IMG/VR virus record: IMGVR_UViG_3300017717_000074
Location: 1-24,401 of that record
Length of the DNA: 24,401 nt
Source of the DNA: a virus
Strand: one strand, 5' to 3'
This document shows, piece after piece, positions 13,988 through 20,304 of the stretch; positions within the stretch are counted from its first letter, which is position 1; each line of letters opens with the position of its first letter. The translations under genes were made by a program, and so were the position numbers. The notes below the pieces were generated by a model. That model did not search any database. It was not told where the DNA came from and was given only the letters and a program-made list of their open reading frames with translations.

Positions 13988-15329
13988 TAACGAAGAATTT
14001 TGTAGAAGAGTTATACCTTATTTACAACCTGAATACTTTGAAGGTTCACATAAGAATGTTTTTGATTTAATTGTACAATTCGTTGCAAAGCATAATCGAT
14101 TACCAACATCAAAAGTACTTGATTTGGAATTGAGAAAAGTAAATGCTCCAGAAGATATACTAAATAATAGTTCTCAACTAATAAATGCTATAAGAGAAAA
14201 ATCTGATATTGACACAGAATATCTAATCCAAGAAGCTGAAAAGTGGTGTAAAGAGAAAGCCATATATAATGCTATCATGGAATCAATTCAAATAATCGAT
14301 GGAAAAGATGACATCAGGACTGAAGGTGCTATACCTGAATTATTATCTGATGCTCTTGGAGTTTCCTTTGACCAACAAATAGGTCATGATTATATTGACA
14401 ATAGTGATGAAAGGTTTGACTTTTATAATCATAAAGAAGCAAGAATACCTTTTGATTTAGATTACTTTAATAAAATTACAAAAGGTGGATTACCTAATAA
14501 AACACTTAACATCGCGCTCGCGGGTACGGGTGTGGGTAAGTCATTATTCATGTGTCATTGTGCAGCATCAGCATTAGAACAAGGTAAGAACGTTTTATAT
14601 ATCACAATGGAAATGGCTGAAGAAAGAATTGCCGAAAGGGTGGATGCTAATCTTATGAACATTCCAATAGAGCAACTCAGTTCATTACCGCAAAAAGTAT
14701 TCTCTGAAAAGATTGAAAAGATAGCTAAAGGTGCCATTGGTAAACTTATTGTAAAAGAGTATCCAACTGGTTCAGCTCATACAGGTCATTTTAGAGCTTT
14801 ACTTAACGAATTAAAATTAAAGAAAAACTTTGAACCTGATATGGTTTATATAGATTATTTAAATATTTGTGCTTCTAGCCGTATGCGTGGGTTAGGTGGA
14901 AGTATAAATACTTATAGTTATGTCAAAGCAATAGCTGAAGAGCTACGTGGTTTGGCAGTAGAGTTCAATGTACCAATAGTTTCTGCAACGCAGACAACAA
15001 GGGCGGGATATAGTAATACAGACCTTGGACTAGAGGATACATCTGAATCATTTGGTTTACCAGCGACAGCTGATTTAATGTTTGCTCTGATATCAACAGA
15101 GGAACTAGATGAGCTAGGTCAAATGATGGTAAAGCAATTGAAAAATAGATATAACGATCCAACCAAATATAAGAGATTTGTAATTGGTATTGATCGTTCC
15201 CGCATGAAATTATATGATGTGGAGGAGTCCGCGCAGTCAGATATTATGAATGATATGACTCCGGACAAACCAATAAATAAGTTTGGCGAACGTGAGAATC
15301 CCGACACATTTGCTGACTTTAAAATATAG
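13938..15329 (+). CDS. 41: Replicative DNA helicase (T4 gp41-like, DnaB family), 463 aa
   Basis: Hexameric 5'-3' helicase that unwinds DNA at the fork and works with primase. It follows T4 gp41 closely: YLQPEYFEGSHKNVFDLI at the N-terminus, then SFDQQIGHDYID, FNKITKGGL, Walker A AGTGVGKS (195-202), NVLYITMEMAEERIAERVDAN, VKEYPTG, LLNELKLKKNF, YIDYLNIC (Walker B), AIAEELRGLAVEF and FGLPATADLMFALI. Start at TTG 13938 with GAGG 7 bases upstream, inside the preceding gene. The Walker A codons (14511-14540) and the last 130 bases are distinctly richer in GC than the rest. The C-terminus TFADFKI is only vaguely clamp-tail-like and I do not count it as one. Confidence 0.97.
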   Translation: METTNQLPTQILNHLLNNEEFCRRVIPYLQPEYFEGSHKNVFDLIVQFVAKHNRLPTSKVLDLELRKVNAPEDILNNSSQLINAIREKSDIDTEYLIQEAEKWCKEKAIYNAIMESIQIIDGKDDIRTEGAIPELLSDALGVSFDQQIGHDYIDNSDERFDFYNHKEARIPFDLDYFNKITKGGLPNKTLNIALAGTGVGKSLFMCHCAASALEQGKNVLYITMEMAEERIAERVDANLMNIPIEQLSSLPQKVFSEKIEKIAKGAIGKLIVKEYPTGSAHTGHFRALLNELKLKKNFEPDMVYIDYLNICASSRMRGLGGSINTYSYVKAIAEELRGLAVEFNVPIVSATQTTRAGYSNTDLGLEDTSESFGLPATADLMFALISTEELDELGQMMVKQLKNRYNDPTKYKRFVIGIDRSRMKLYDVEESAQSDIMNDMTPDKPINKFGERENPDTFADFKI

Positions 15330-15338
15330 GAGAAATGT

Positions 15339-15521
15339 ATGAACATGCTTAGTTCAGTTAAGGATTGGATACTAGCCAGATTTTCCGAAAGGACATCCTG
15401 GGACGGAGCTTTACTTGTTGCTATTTCACTATCACTACTTCTTTTAGGAGATTTAGTTTGGTGGGCAGCATGGGTAGGACTCATTTATGGTATTTACACC
15501 TTGGTTAAACCACAAGTTTAA
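15339..15521 (+). CDS. Small membrane protein, 60 aa
   Basis: Amphipathic N-terminus (LSSVKDWILARFSERTSWDG), then two close hydrophobic helices, about 23-38 (ALLVAISLSLLLLGDL) and 40-55 (WWAAWVGLIYGIYTLV), ending KPQV. An AGGAG precedes the ATG, 9 bases after gp41 stops. It is last in the replication transcript and is followed by a strong terminator. No family is recognised. Hairpin membrane peptides like this in T4-like phages are often of unknown function. Confidence 0.7.
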   Translation: MNMLSSVKDWILARFSERTSWDGALLVAISLSLLLLGDLVWWAAWVGLIYGIYTLVKPQV

Positions 15522-15544
15522 CATAAACTATATAATGTGATGAA

Positions 15545-15572
15545 TGCGGGGTGTAAAAACCCTGCATTTTTT
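15545..15572 (+). terminator. Rho-independent terminator after the gp41 operon
   Basis: TGCGGGGT (15545-15552) pairs with ACCCTGCA (15559-15566), giving an 8-bp stem with one G-U pair and a short A-rich loop, followed directly by six Ts (15567-15572). A clear intrinsic terminator that closes the S21-uvsX-gp41 unit. Confidence 0.88.
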
Positions 15573-15580
15573 AAAGAATT

Positions 15581-16138
15581 ATGAAATCATTAGAAGATTA
15601 TATTGTAGTATTTGACGACGTTTTAGATGAAACCGCGTGTGAAATCTTAATTGATACATATAATAAAAGTCCAAATCATGTAGAGCAAAGAAACGATACT
15701 CTCATGAAATTTAATGAAATTAATATATTCGAATCTCCAAAGTTCGAATCATTTAGAGAACTATTTTTATTCAAAGCAAAAAGAATAGCTGAAAGTTATA
15801 GAGATTATACAAAAGCTTTTTGGCCTCAAGATTTAGCTTATGAAGCTCCGAGAATAAAAAAGTATGAACCAAACGATGGGTACTTTAATTGGCATATTGA
15901 TTCAGCATCAGCTGAAACAGGTAAAAGATTATTAGTAATGTTTTGGTATTTAAATGATGTCGAAGAAGGTGGACAAACAGAATTTGCTATTGGTGATGAA
16001 ATAATCAGCAATCCAGCGAAAAGAGGTTCAGTCGTTTGTTTTCCACCTAACTTCTTATATCCTCATCGAGGAGTCACACCTACTTCAGGACCAAAGTACG
16101 TGATATCATCTTACGTTCAACTACCACCACAATCTTAG
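15581..16138 (+). CDS. 2-oxoglutarate/Fe(II) oxygenase, prolyl-4-hydroxylase type, 185 aa
   Basis: Non-haem iron dioxygenase of the P4H family. The metal triad is H105-x-D107 (YFNWHIDSAS) and H162 (LYPHRGVTP), with K172 (GPKYVISSY) placed to bind 2-oxoglutarate. The core FWYLNDVEEGGQTEF is diagnostic. Complete at the usual length of phage and cyanophage P4H-like proteins. The substrate is unknown; prolyl or other protein side chains are usual for this family. It does not resemble TET/JBP DNA oxygenases, so I do not place it in the base-modification pathway. No Shine-Dalgarno is evident. It stands alone between a terminator and promoter P6, and its own promoter is not obvious. Confidence 0.9.
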   Translation: MKSLEDYIVVFDDVLDETACEILIDTYNKSPNHVEQRNDTLMKFNEINIFESPKFESFRELFLFKAKRIAESYRDYTKAFWPQDLAYEAPRIKKYEPNDGYFNWHIDSASAETGKRLLVMFWYLNDVEEGGQTEFAIGDEIISNPAKRGSVVCFPPNFLYPHRGVTPTSGPKYVISSYVQLPPQS

Positions 16139-16171
16139 AATGTTACAGGAATGTTACAAGAACGTAACAAT
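16139..16171 (+). repeat. Three tandem 11-bp repeats upstream of promoter P6
   Basis: AATGTTACAGG (16139), AATGTTACAAG (16150) and AACGTAACAAT (16161) follow each other without gap, starting right after the stop codon of the oxygenase gene. The 11-bp period is about one helical turn. TGTTAC (16152-16157) and GTAACA (16164-16169) are also a perfect 6-bp inverted repeat. The site ends about 24 bases before the -35 of P6, a position suited to an activator or operator. Confidence 0.7.
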
Positions 16172-16194
16172 TGTGTAAACTTTTCAAAAAACCG

Positions 16195-16223
16195 TTTACA
16201 AATGCAGAAAAACGGTGTATAAT
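16195..16223 (+). promoter_or_regulatory. Promoter P6
   Basis: -35 TTTACA (16195-16200), 17-bp spacer, -10 TATAAT (16218-16223). A perfect 7-bp inverted repeat ACCGTTT (16191-16197) / AAACGGT (16210-16216) encloses the spacer, the longest of the promoter palindromes in the window. A second TATAAT lies 11 bp downstream (16229-16234). AGGAG and the ATG at 16257 follow. Confidence 0.85.
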
Positions 16224-16256
16224 GGTACTATAATTTAAAAAAATAAGGAGTTTTAA

Positions 16257-16478
16257 ATGACACATAAAGAAAGAATTCAAAAAGAAGTTGAAGCAATGAA
16301 TACAGGTTCTATCTTAAGAGAACTAGAAGGCGGAATGAAGCCAGGTATCTGCGAATCATTCGATATGAGAGTGGCTTTCACTGATAGAGATAAAGTGATT
16401 GCAAAATTGGTTGACAAAAGAGTCACAGACCTTCATATGAAAACTGTTCTAGAACTTAGAACTGGGACGGTATTATAA
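16257..16478 (+). CDS. Hypothetical protein, 73 aa
   Basis: Begins with a helix (THKERIQKEVEAMNTGSILREL), then EGGMKPGICESFDMRVAFTD and RDKVIAKLVDKRVTDLHMKT. Mixed charge, no membrane segment and no known motif. A strong AGGAG lies before the ATG and promoter P6 is directly upstream, so it is probably well expressed. Its stop overlaps the ATG of the next small ORF. Confidence 0.75.
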   Translation: MTHKERIQKEVEAMNTGSILRELEGGMKPGICESFDMRVAFTDRDKVIAKLVDKRVTDLHMKTVLELRTGTVL

Positions 16479-16585
16479 TGAATACTAAATTTAAAAATTT
16501 TCTAATAGACCACGACCTATTAGATTTAGATTTCCTATTAATGGTTTTTGGAATGCTAACCATTCCATTTATCGCAGGAAATTAA
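16478..16585 (+). CDS. 35-residue hydrophobic peptide
   Basis: Short ORF MNTKFKNFLIDHDLLDLDFL followed by a hydrophobic end LMVFGMLTIPFIAGN. It starts at the TAATG overlap with the upstream stop, the coupling pattern used by the genes downstream. The Shine-Dalgarno is weak. It may be a membrane-associated peptide. Supported only by position and start context. Confidence 0.45.
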   Translation: MNTKFKNFLIDHDLLDLDFLLMVFGMLTIPFIAGN

Positions 16586-16598
16586 TTGAAAAAAACCG

Positions 16599-16627
16599 TT
16601 TACATTTACAAAAGAACGTGTTATAAT
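16599..16627 (+). promoter_or_regulatory. Promoter P7 for the small-gene operon
   Basis: -35 TTTACA (16599-16604), 17-bp spacer, extended -10 TGtTATAAT (-10 at 16622-16627). Arms CGTT (16597-16600) and AACG (16615-16618) have the same centre relative to the -10 as in P6. The context aaaccgtttaca is shared with P6. An AGGAG and the ATG at 16656 follow. Confidence 0.88.
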
Positions 16628-16655
16628 AGTTATATAAATTGATAAGGAGAAAATT

Positions 16656-16946
16656 ATGAAAACACTAAAACAACAAATATCAGAAATCAGAACAATGTCT
16701 GAGTTAAATGATGTCTTTAAAGCTGCAAAAGCTCGACACCAAGCTATCAGAGCTCAAGATATTGCAATTAAAAAAGCTACATTATGTGTAGGTCAAAAAG
16801 TTATAGTTAACGGACAAAGTAATGTTAACAAAGTCGGTATTATTGAAAAAATCAAAATCAAAAATGCTGTAGTAAATATTGATGGTCAAAGATGGAATTG
16901 CCCATTAACAATTTTGGCCACTGTGGCCACTGTAAGGAGTGCATAA
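16656..16946 (+). CDS. Small protein with SH3/KOW-like C-terminal half, 96 aa
   Basis: N-terminal helical half (MKTLKQQISEIRTMSELNDV, then AAKARHQAIRAQDIAIKK) followed by a beta-rich half: CVGQKVIVNGQ, NKVGIIEKIKIKNAVVNIDG, then QRWNCPLTIL. The GQKVIV...VGIIEKI...AVVNIDG..W pattern resembles KOW/SH3-like barrels of small nucleic-acid-associated proteins. The last residues (ATVATV) come from a tandem 9-base repeat. First gene behind promoter P7, with a strong AGGAG. Its stop overlaps the next ATG (TAATG). Confidence 0.75.
   Translation: MKTLKQQISEIRTMSELNDVFKAAKARHQAIRAQDIAIKKATLCVGQKVIVNGQSNVNKVGIIEKIKIKNAVVNIDGQRWNCPLTILATVATVRSA
16915..16933 (+). repeat. Short tandem repeat forming a perfect palindrome
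   Basis: GGCCACTGT occurs twice in tandem (16916-16933), and TGGCCAC-T-GTGGCCA (16915-16929) is a perfect 7-bp-arm palindrome. It lies in the last codons of the preceding small gene, just before the AGGAG of the next gene, where an RNA hairpin could influence translation. Confidence 0.6.
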
Positions 16947-17254
16947 TGAAAAAATTTATTATGAATCCAGTTACTGGAAAAACTGAAGAAATGAAACCAG
17001 ATGTTTTTACAGCTAAGTTCGAACATATTGCAACTAAAATACCTGTTGAAATCGAGCTTACTGAACATGAGTTTAAACTACTTACATCAAAGGTCGATAT
17101 GGATAAAAAGACAGACCAAGCATGGTTAAGCATGTGGTTAAGGGATACAGATATTAGAAGTAATACTGGTCCAGCTGAAGATGATATCAAAGAGTTTTTT
17201 AATCAACACTTTTTCGATGGTGTTTTTTGCAATGGAAGATTAAGGAGTCATTAA
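16946..17254 (+). CDS. Hypothetical protein, 102 aa
   Basis: Starts MKKFIMNPVTGKTEEMKPDV, then FTAKFEHIATKIPVEIELTEHEFKLL, and a Trp-rich segment QAWLSMWLRD. It ends EDDIKEFFNQHFFDGVFCNG. The ATG at 16946 is chosen, since it has AGGAG upstream and overlaps the preceding stop; a longer reading would include the tandem-repeat region. No motif is recognised. Part of the translationally coupled P7 operon. Confidence 0.75.
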   Translation: MKKFIMNPVTGKTEEMKPDVFTAKFEHIATKIPVEIELTEHEFKLLTSKVDMDKKTDQAWLSMWLRDTDIRSNTGPAEDDIKEFFNQHFFDGVFCNGRLRSH

Positions 17255-17493
17255 TGCTAAAAGAAGTTAATTCACATAACGGTGGAGTCCAAAAGGTTTA
17301 TGAATTTGATAACGGGTATGGTGCTTCAGTTATCATGCATCAAGGTTCTTATGGATATTCAAAAGGACTATGGGAATTAGCTGTTTTAGAAAATGGAGAG
17401 CTTTGTTATGATACATCTATTACTCACGATGTAATAGGGCATTTAACCGAAGCTGAAGTAAATAAATATCTCAAACAAATAAAGGAGTTATAA
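17254..17493 (+). CDS. Hypothetical protein, 79 aa
   Basis: Beta-rich small protein: GGVQKVYEFDNGYGASVIMH, SYGYSKGLWELAVLENGELC, then DTSITHDVIGHLTEAEVNKY and a final helix. The antiparallel strand pattern with a closing helix is seen in small phage proteins whose function I do not know. The ATG at 17254 overlaps the previous stop (TAATG), with AAGGAG upstream. Confidence 0.75.
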   Translation: MLKEVNSHNGGVQKVYEFDNGYGASVIMHQGSYGYSKGLWELAVLENGELCYDTSITHDVIGHLTEAEVNKYLKQIKEL

Positions 17494-17792
17494 TGAGAGG
17501 TTCACAAAATTACGTGATGACAGCCCACGTTAAAAGTGCTGGCGATATGCTTGAGTTGGAAAACATTAGAAAAGCAGTTAAGATAATTAATTTGGAAGCT
17601 AAAAGAAATGAACAAAGTTCTTATAGAAATCCATTTAATTCAAAGTTTCCTAGGTACAGAGTTAAGTGCCAAGGTAGAGGTCCAAGAGCTTCAGTTGCAA
17701 GAGCTGAAGGAAGGCATCCTAGAGCTTATGATAGGTCAATACCATTAAGTAAGGCGGAGAGATATGATGTCTACATCTACGAGCAAAGCTAA
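17493..17792 (+). CDS. Basic hypothetical protein, 99 aa
   Basis: Arg/Lys-rich protein: MTAHVKSAGDMLELENIRKA, then helical KIINLEAKRNEQSSYRNP, then a very basic segment YRVKCQGRGPRASVARAEGR with several RGPRA-like turns, ending AERYDVYIYEQS. The basic middle suggests nucleic-acid binding, without a recognised fold. The start overlaps the preceding stop (TAATG), with GGAG upstream. Confidence 0.72.
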   Translation: MRGSQNYVMTAHVKSAGDMLELENIRKAVKIINLEAKRNEQSSYRNPFNSKFPRYRVKCQGRGPRASVARAEGRHPRAYDRSIPLSKAERYDVYIYEQS

Positions 17793-17937
17793 AATACCAT
17801 GTTTCAAAGTAACGTTCTTTGACAAACACATTAATAAGATAGAATATACATTTGCTAAATTACAAGAAGCTATTTTATTTCAAGTTGGTATGCAGAAAAA
17901 AGGATACGATACGAATCTTACAAGAGAATTAATCTAA
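17767..17937 (+). CDS. Hypothetical protein, 56 aa
   Basis: Short ORF that fills the gap between two coupled genes. It starts within the preceding gene at ATGATG (17764/17767); the second ATG is preferred because GGAG is then 7 bases away. It reads MSTSTSKAKIPCFKVTFFDK, then HINKIEYTFAKLQEAILFQV and a polar end. Its TAA overlaps the ATG of the following gene. No family is recognised. Confidence 0.65.
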   Translation: MSTSTSKAKIPCFKVTFFDKHINKIEYTFAKLQEAILFQVGMQKKGYDTNLTRELI

Positions 17938-18119
17938 TGGAAATGTTCTTAATTCAACTAGTATGTTTAGGAATACTAATCTGGTACTCTAGTAAACGTG
18001 CTTATAAGCTGGGTTTACAAGAAGGAGCTTCCAATACTATAGATAAATTACATGAAGCTAAAATAATTTCCTATGATAATATGGGAAATATTCGTCCTAA
18101 TCCTTTCTTTGACGCATAA
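17937..18119 (+). CDS. Small N-terminally anchored membrane protein, 60 aa
   Basis: One N-terminal membrane segment (MFLIQLVCLGILIWYSS, about 3-19), then a short soluble part AYKLGLQEGASNTIDKLHEA ending NPFFDA. The hydrophobic anchor followed by a basic turn (KRAYK) predicts the C-terminus in the cytoplasm. It starts at a TAATG overlap, and is last in the P7 operon; the late promoter lies 5 bases after its stop. Confidence 0.7.
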   Translation: MEMFLIQLVCLGILIWYSSKRAYKLGLQEGASNTIDKLHEAKIISYDNMGNIRPNPFFDA

Positions 18120-18124
18120 ACTTG

Positions 18125-18132
18125 TATAAATA
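18125..18132 (+). promoter_or_regulatory. T4-type late promoter (TATAAATA)
   Basis: Exact T4 late promoter octamer TATAAATA in the only non-coding gap before the capsid-targeted gene cassette, with no -35 box. In T4 such promoters are read by the gp55 sigma factor with gp33 and the sliding clamp. A 14-bp palindrome ATAAATTAATTTAT follows at 18139-18152. The gene start at 18169 is 36 bases downstream. Confidence 0.75.
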
Positions 18133-18168
18133 GTTATGATAAATTAATTTATATGGGGACTGTGTTCA

Positions 18169-19302
18169 ATGCAATCATTCAAAAGTTTTATATACGAAGC
18201 CAGCTTACTTGGTAGAACTACTAAATATTCCGGAAGTCTGGGTGCTTTTAAACAGTATGTAGAACTATCACCCAATAATACTGAATTCGAATTAGAAAAA
18301 GATGCTGAACTCTATCAAATGGATGGTACACCAATGGATGAAACATTGAAAAAGGGTACCAAATTAGAAATTATGGATAGGGAAACTAAACATATAAAAA
18401 CTGTTGGTAGGTCTTTAGCAGTCAGAGTTAATTTAACTGATTCGAAATATCGTAGATACAAAGGCCAAGATTTCTTAATACTTTTAAACAAGATATTAAA
18501 ACCATCTGGTAAGAATGTTGAACCAATGGAAGTTGATTTAAACGATAAAATTAATCCTGAGGTATTTACAAACTTTAAAGCTGGTCATGGACATGAAGGT
18601 CAATTTACTGAAGCATGGATAAAAGGCTCAGGTGATAATTGGCAATTTGATTATAAAGGAAAAGAATATAAAGTTTCAGAACTAAGAGCTCCAGATTGGA
18701 GAGGCCAAGGTAATCCAAAAACTGATGTGACAGTGGTATTAGATAAAAAAATACCAGGCTTTCCATCTAGATTTATGAAGTATAGTTTAAAAGCTGAAAA
18801 CGCTACTTACTTTGAAAATTGGATGCTACCTGAAAGATTTCTACAGATATATGGAAAATCTTATGGCTCTAAATTATTAAATCTTGCTTTAGAAGAAATA
18901 AACGAAAAAGGTTCTATTGGTGGTACAAAAACAAATACACATTCAATATGTCCTTTCATAGCTAAGAAATGGAACTTTGCTCCTAAGTTAACACCAACAC
19001 AAATGATGGAAGTAATATCAGGAGCAGTTAAGTTTGAAAATGGTGAAGGCGCAGCAAATGTATTCTTTGGTGGTAATATACCAACTAAACCAGATATGAT
19101 ACAACAAATGCTTAAAGAAACTAAAACAGCTGGAGCTATGGCTAAAAAGATTACAGCTGGATTATCATTAAGAGGTTCATCAGATATTAAGAACTCATCA
19201 TGCTTTGTAAAAGGTGAAGAAGATAAGTGGTATATTAATGATGCTAAGAGAAATGGTTGGGGAGATTTATTTGATATTAATGAAGAGTTTTACCGTTCAT
19301 GA
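18169..19302 (+). CDS. Putative head-packaged protein 1, 377 aa; possible nuclease fold
   Basis: N-terminus MQSFKSFIYE|ASLL matches the T4 capsid-targeting sequence (IPIII: MKTYQEFIAE|A), with predicted gp21-type cleavage after E10. The rest is soluble. A central segment NPKTDVTVVLDKKI...MKYSLKAENATYF has a D-x(n)-S-L-K pattern (D about 185, K about 207) reminiscent of the PD-(D/E)xK nuclease core, where Lys follows a short strand. This is a weak resemblance. A C-terminal part contains SSDIKNSSCFVKGEEDKWYI. First gene after the late promoter, with GGGGA about 11 bases before the ATG. Overlaps the next gene by 4 bases. Packaging is inferred from the tag. Confidence 0.7.
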   Translation: MQSFKSFIYEASLLGRTTKYSGSLGAFKQYVELSPNNTEFELEKDAELYQMDGTPMDETLKKGTKLEIMDRETKHIKTVGRSLAVRVNLTDSKYRRYKGQDFLILLNKILKPSGKNVEPMEVDLNDKINPEVFTNFKAGHGHEGQFTEAWIKGSGDNWQFDYKGKEYKVSELRAPDWRGQGNPKTDVTVVLDKKIPGFPSRFMKYSLKAENATYFENWMLPERFLQIYGKSYGSKLLNLALEEINEKGSIGGTKTNTHSICPFIAKKWNFAPKLTPTQMMEVISGAVKFENGEGAANVFFGGNIPTKPDMIQQMLKETKTAGAMAKKITAGLSLRGSSDIKNSSCFVKGEEDKWYINDAKRNGWGDLFDINEEFYRS

Positions 19303-19961
19303 ATTTTAAAGGATTCATAAGAGAAGCAAGACTAGATGACCGCCCAGATAGTGCGTTAAAACATTTAGTTTTTAAATCTCAAGATGATTTAAAAAAACCT
19401 GATTATGATGATATGGAAATTTGGAAAGATGGTTGGCAAAGAATTATATTACCATCACCTCCAAGAGAAGACAGAGAAATAGATGCTGTAATCGCAGCTG
19501 TTGAAGGAGCTACAGATCAACAGAAAAAAGATTATGCGAACTGTGATAAAGACGCATCATATTACATTAAAGAATATTTGAGAAAGAATAGTTTAGAGTT
19601 TGATGATGATGTAATAGAATATATTGAGAAACAATGTTCACCAATTATTCGACATTTTAAAAATCATTTTAACAGACCTAGACCATATCAAGTAGCAGAT
19701 TTATATAATAAAGTTTTAAATAGATTTAAAACAGGAACAGCTAAAACACCATCATATCCATCAGGGCATTCTATGCAGCCTATGATAGTTGCATTACATT
19801 ATAGTAAAAAGTATCCTGAGCATAAAGATGAATTCATTCGAGGTGCTAAGATATGTGGATACGGAAGAGTAATAGCTGGATTACATTATCCATCAGATTA
19901 TGACGCAGGTATAGAACTTGCTCATAAGCTTATACAATTTATGGATTATGATAAGTTTTAA
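19299..19961 (+). CDS. PAP2-superfamily phosphatase with capsid-targeting tag, 220 aa
   Basis: Carries the full PAP2/haloperoxidase signature: K121-x6-R128P129 (KNHFNRPRP), PSGH (154-157) and R190-x5-H196-x3-D200 (GRVIAGLHYPSD). These enzymes hydrolyse phosphate monoesters or pyrophosphates through a phospho-histidine. No membrane spans are evident, so the substrate is probably soluble rather than a lipid, or reached from the aqueous side. N-terminus MNFKGFIRE|AR fits the T4 capsid-targeting and gp21-cleavage pattern. Coupled to the previous gene (ATGA) and overlapping the next by 14 bases. Head packaging and injection are inferred from the tag. Confidence 0.85.
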   Translation: MNFKGFIREARLDDRPDSALKHLVFKSQDDLKKPDYDDMEIWKDGWQRIILPSPPREDREIDAVIAAVEGATDQQKKDYANCDKDASYYIKEYLRKNSLEFDDDVIEYIEKQCSPIIRHFKNHFNRPRPYQVADLYNKVLNRFKTGTAKTPSYPSGHSMQPMIVALHYSKKYPEHKDEFIRGAKICGYGRVIAGLHYPSDYDAGIELAHKLIQFMDYDKF

Positions 19962-20304
19962 ACTATTTTTAGAAGCTGACAAAAGAACACCTCGTAAAAA
20001 AGGACAGCACAAAGGTAGTTCTAGTCATAGCGATTTATATACAGATGAAGACCCAAGAGGAACAATAAAAGGGTTAGGATTTAAAGATGCTGAAACAGCA
20101 AGAAAAGGTGTTAACATAATTAATAAAGCTAGTAAAGAACATGCACATAAAGTTCAAGCTACATTAGTTATGCAACAAAGAGCAAAGGAAGCTATCAAAA
20201 GGACAAAGGACCCAGAGAAGAAAGCAAACCTTAAATCAGCATACGAAATTTGGACAGCACATTTAGAAAAACTTAAAAAGAAAACAAAGGAATTGAATAA
20301 GTGA
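19948..20304 (+). CDS. Small basic head-packaged protein candidate, 118 aa
   Basis: Start set at ATG 19948 because it yields MISFKLFLE|ADKR, the tag shared by its neighbours; a start at 19918 would bury that motif. The body is Lys/Arg-rich and helical (KGQHKGSSSHSDLYTDEDPR, then AKEAIKRTKDPEKKANLK) with a coiled-coil-like end (HLEKLKKKTKELNK). A small, basic, cleaved, packaged protein is much like T4 internal proteins IPI-IPIII. The -3 residue of the predicted cut is Phe rather than Leu/Ile, a deviation from the T4 consensus. Confidence 0.72.
   Translation: MISFKLFLEADKRTPRKKGQHKGSSSHSDLYTDEDPRGTIKGLGFKDAETARKGVNIINKASKEHAHKVQATLVMQQRAKEAIKRTKDPEKKANLKSAYEIWTAHLEKLKKKTKELNK

Noticed and set aside
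14903-14910. TATAAATA inside the gp41 gene
   Set aside because: Matches the late promoter octamer but lies in conserved coding sequence (codons for Ser-Ile-Asn-Thr) with no gene start nearby; probably chance.
15300-15329. gp41 C-terminus TFADFKI as a further clamp tail
   Set aside because: Only ADF is shared, the end is charged, and the T4 helicase is not known to use such a tail.
15581-16138. 2OG-Fe(II) oxygenase as a TET-like DNA oxygenase of the modification pathway
   Set aside because: Motifs are of the prolyl-4-hydroxylase type, a terminator separates it from the locus, it has no clamp tail, and gp42 already provides hydroxymethylation.
16892-16945. Extended N-terminus with a HCGHCKEC zinc-ribbon-like motif
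   Set aside because: The Cys codons come from the tandem GGCCACTGT repeat read in another frame; the coupled ATG at 16946 with AGGAG is the better start.
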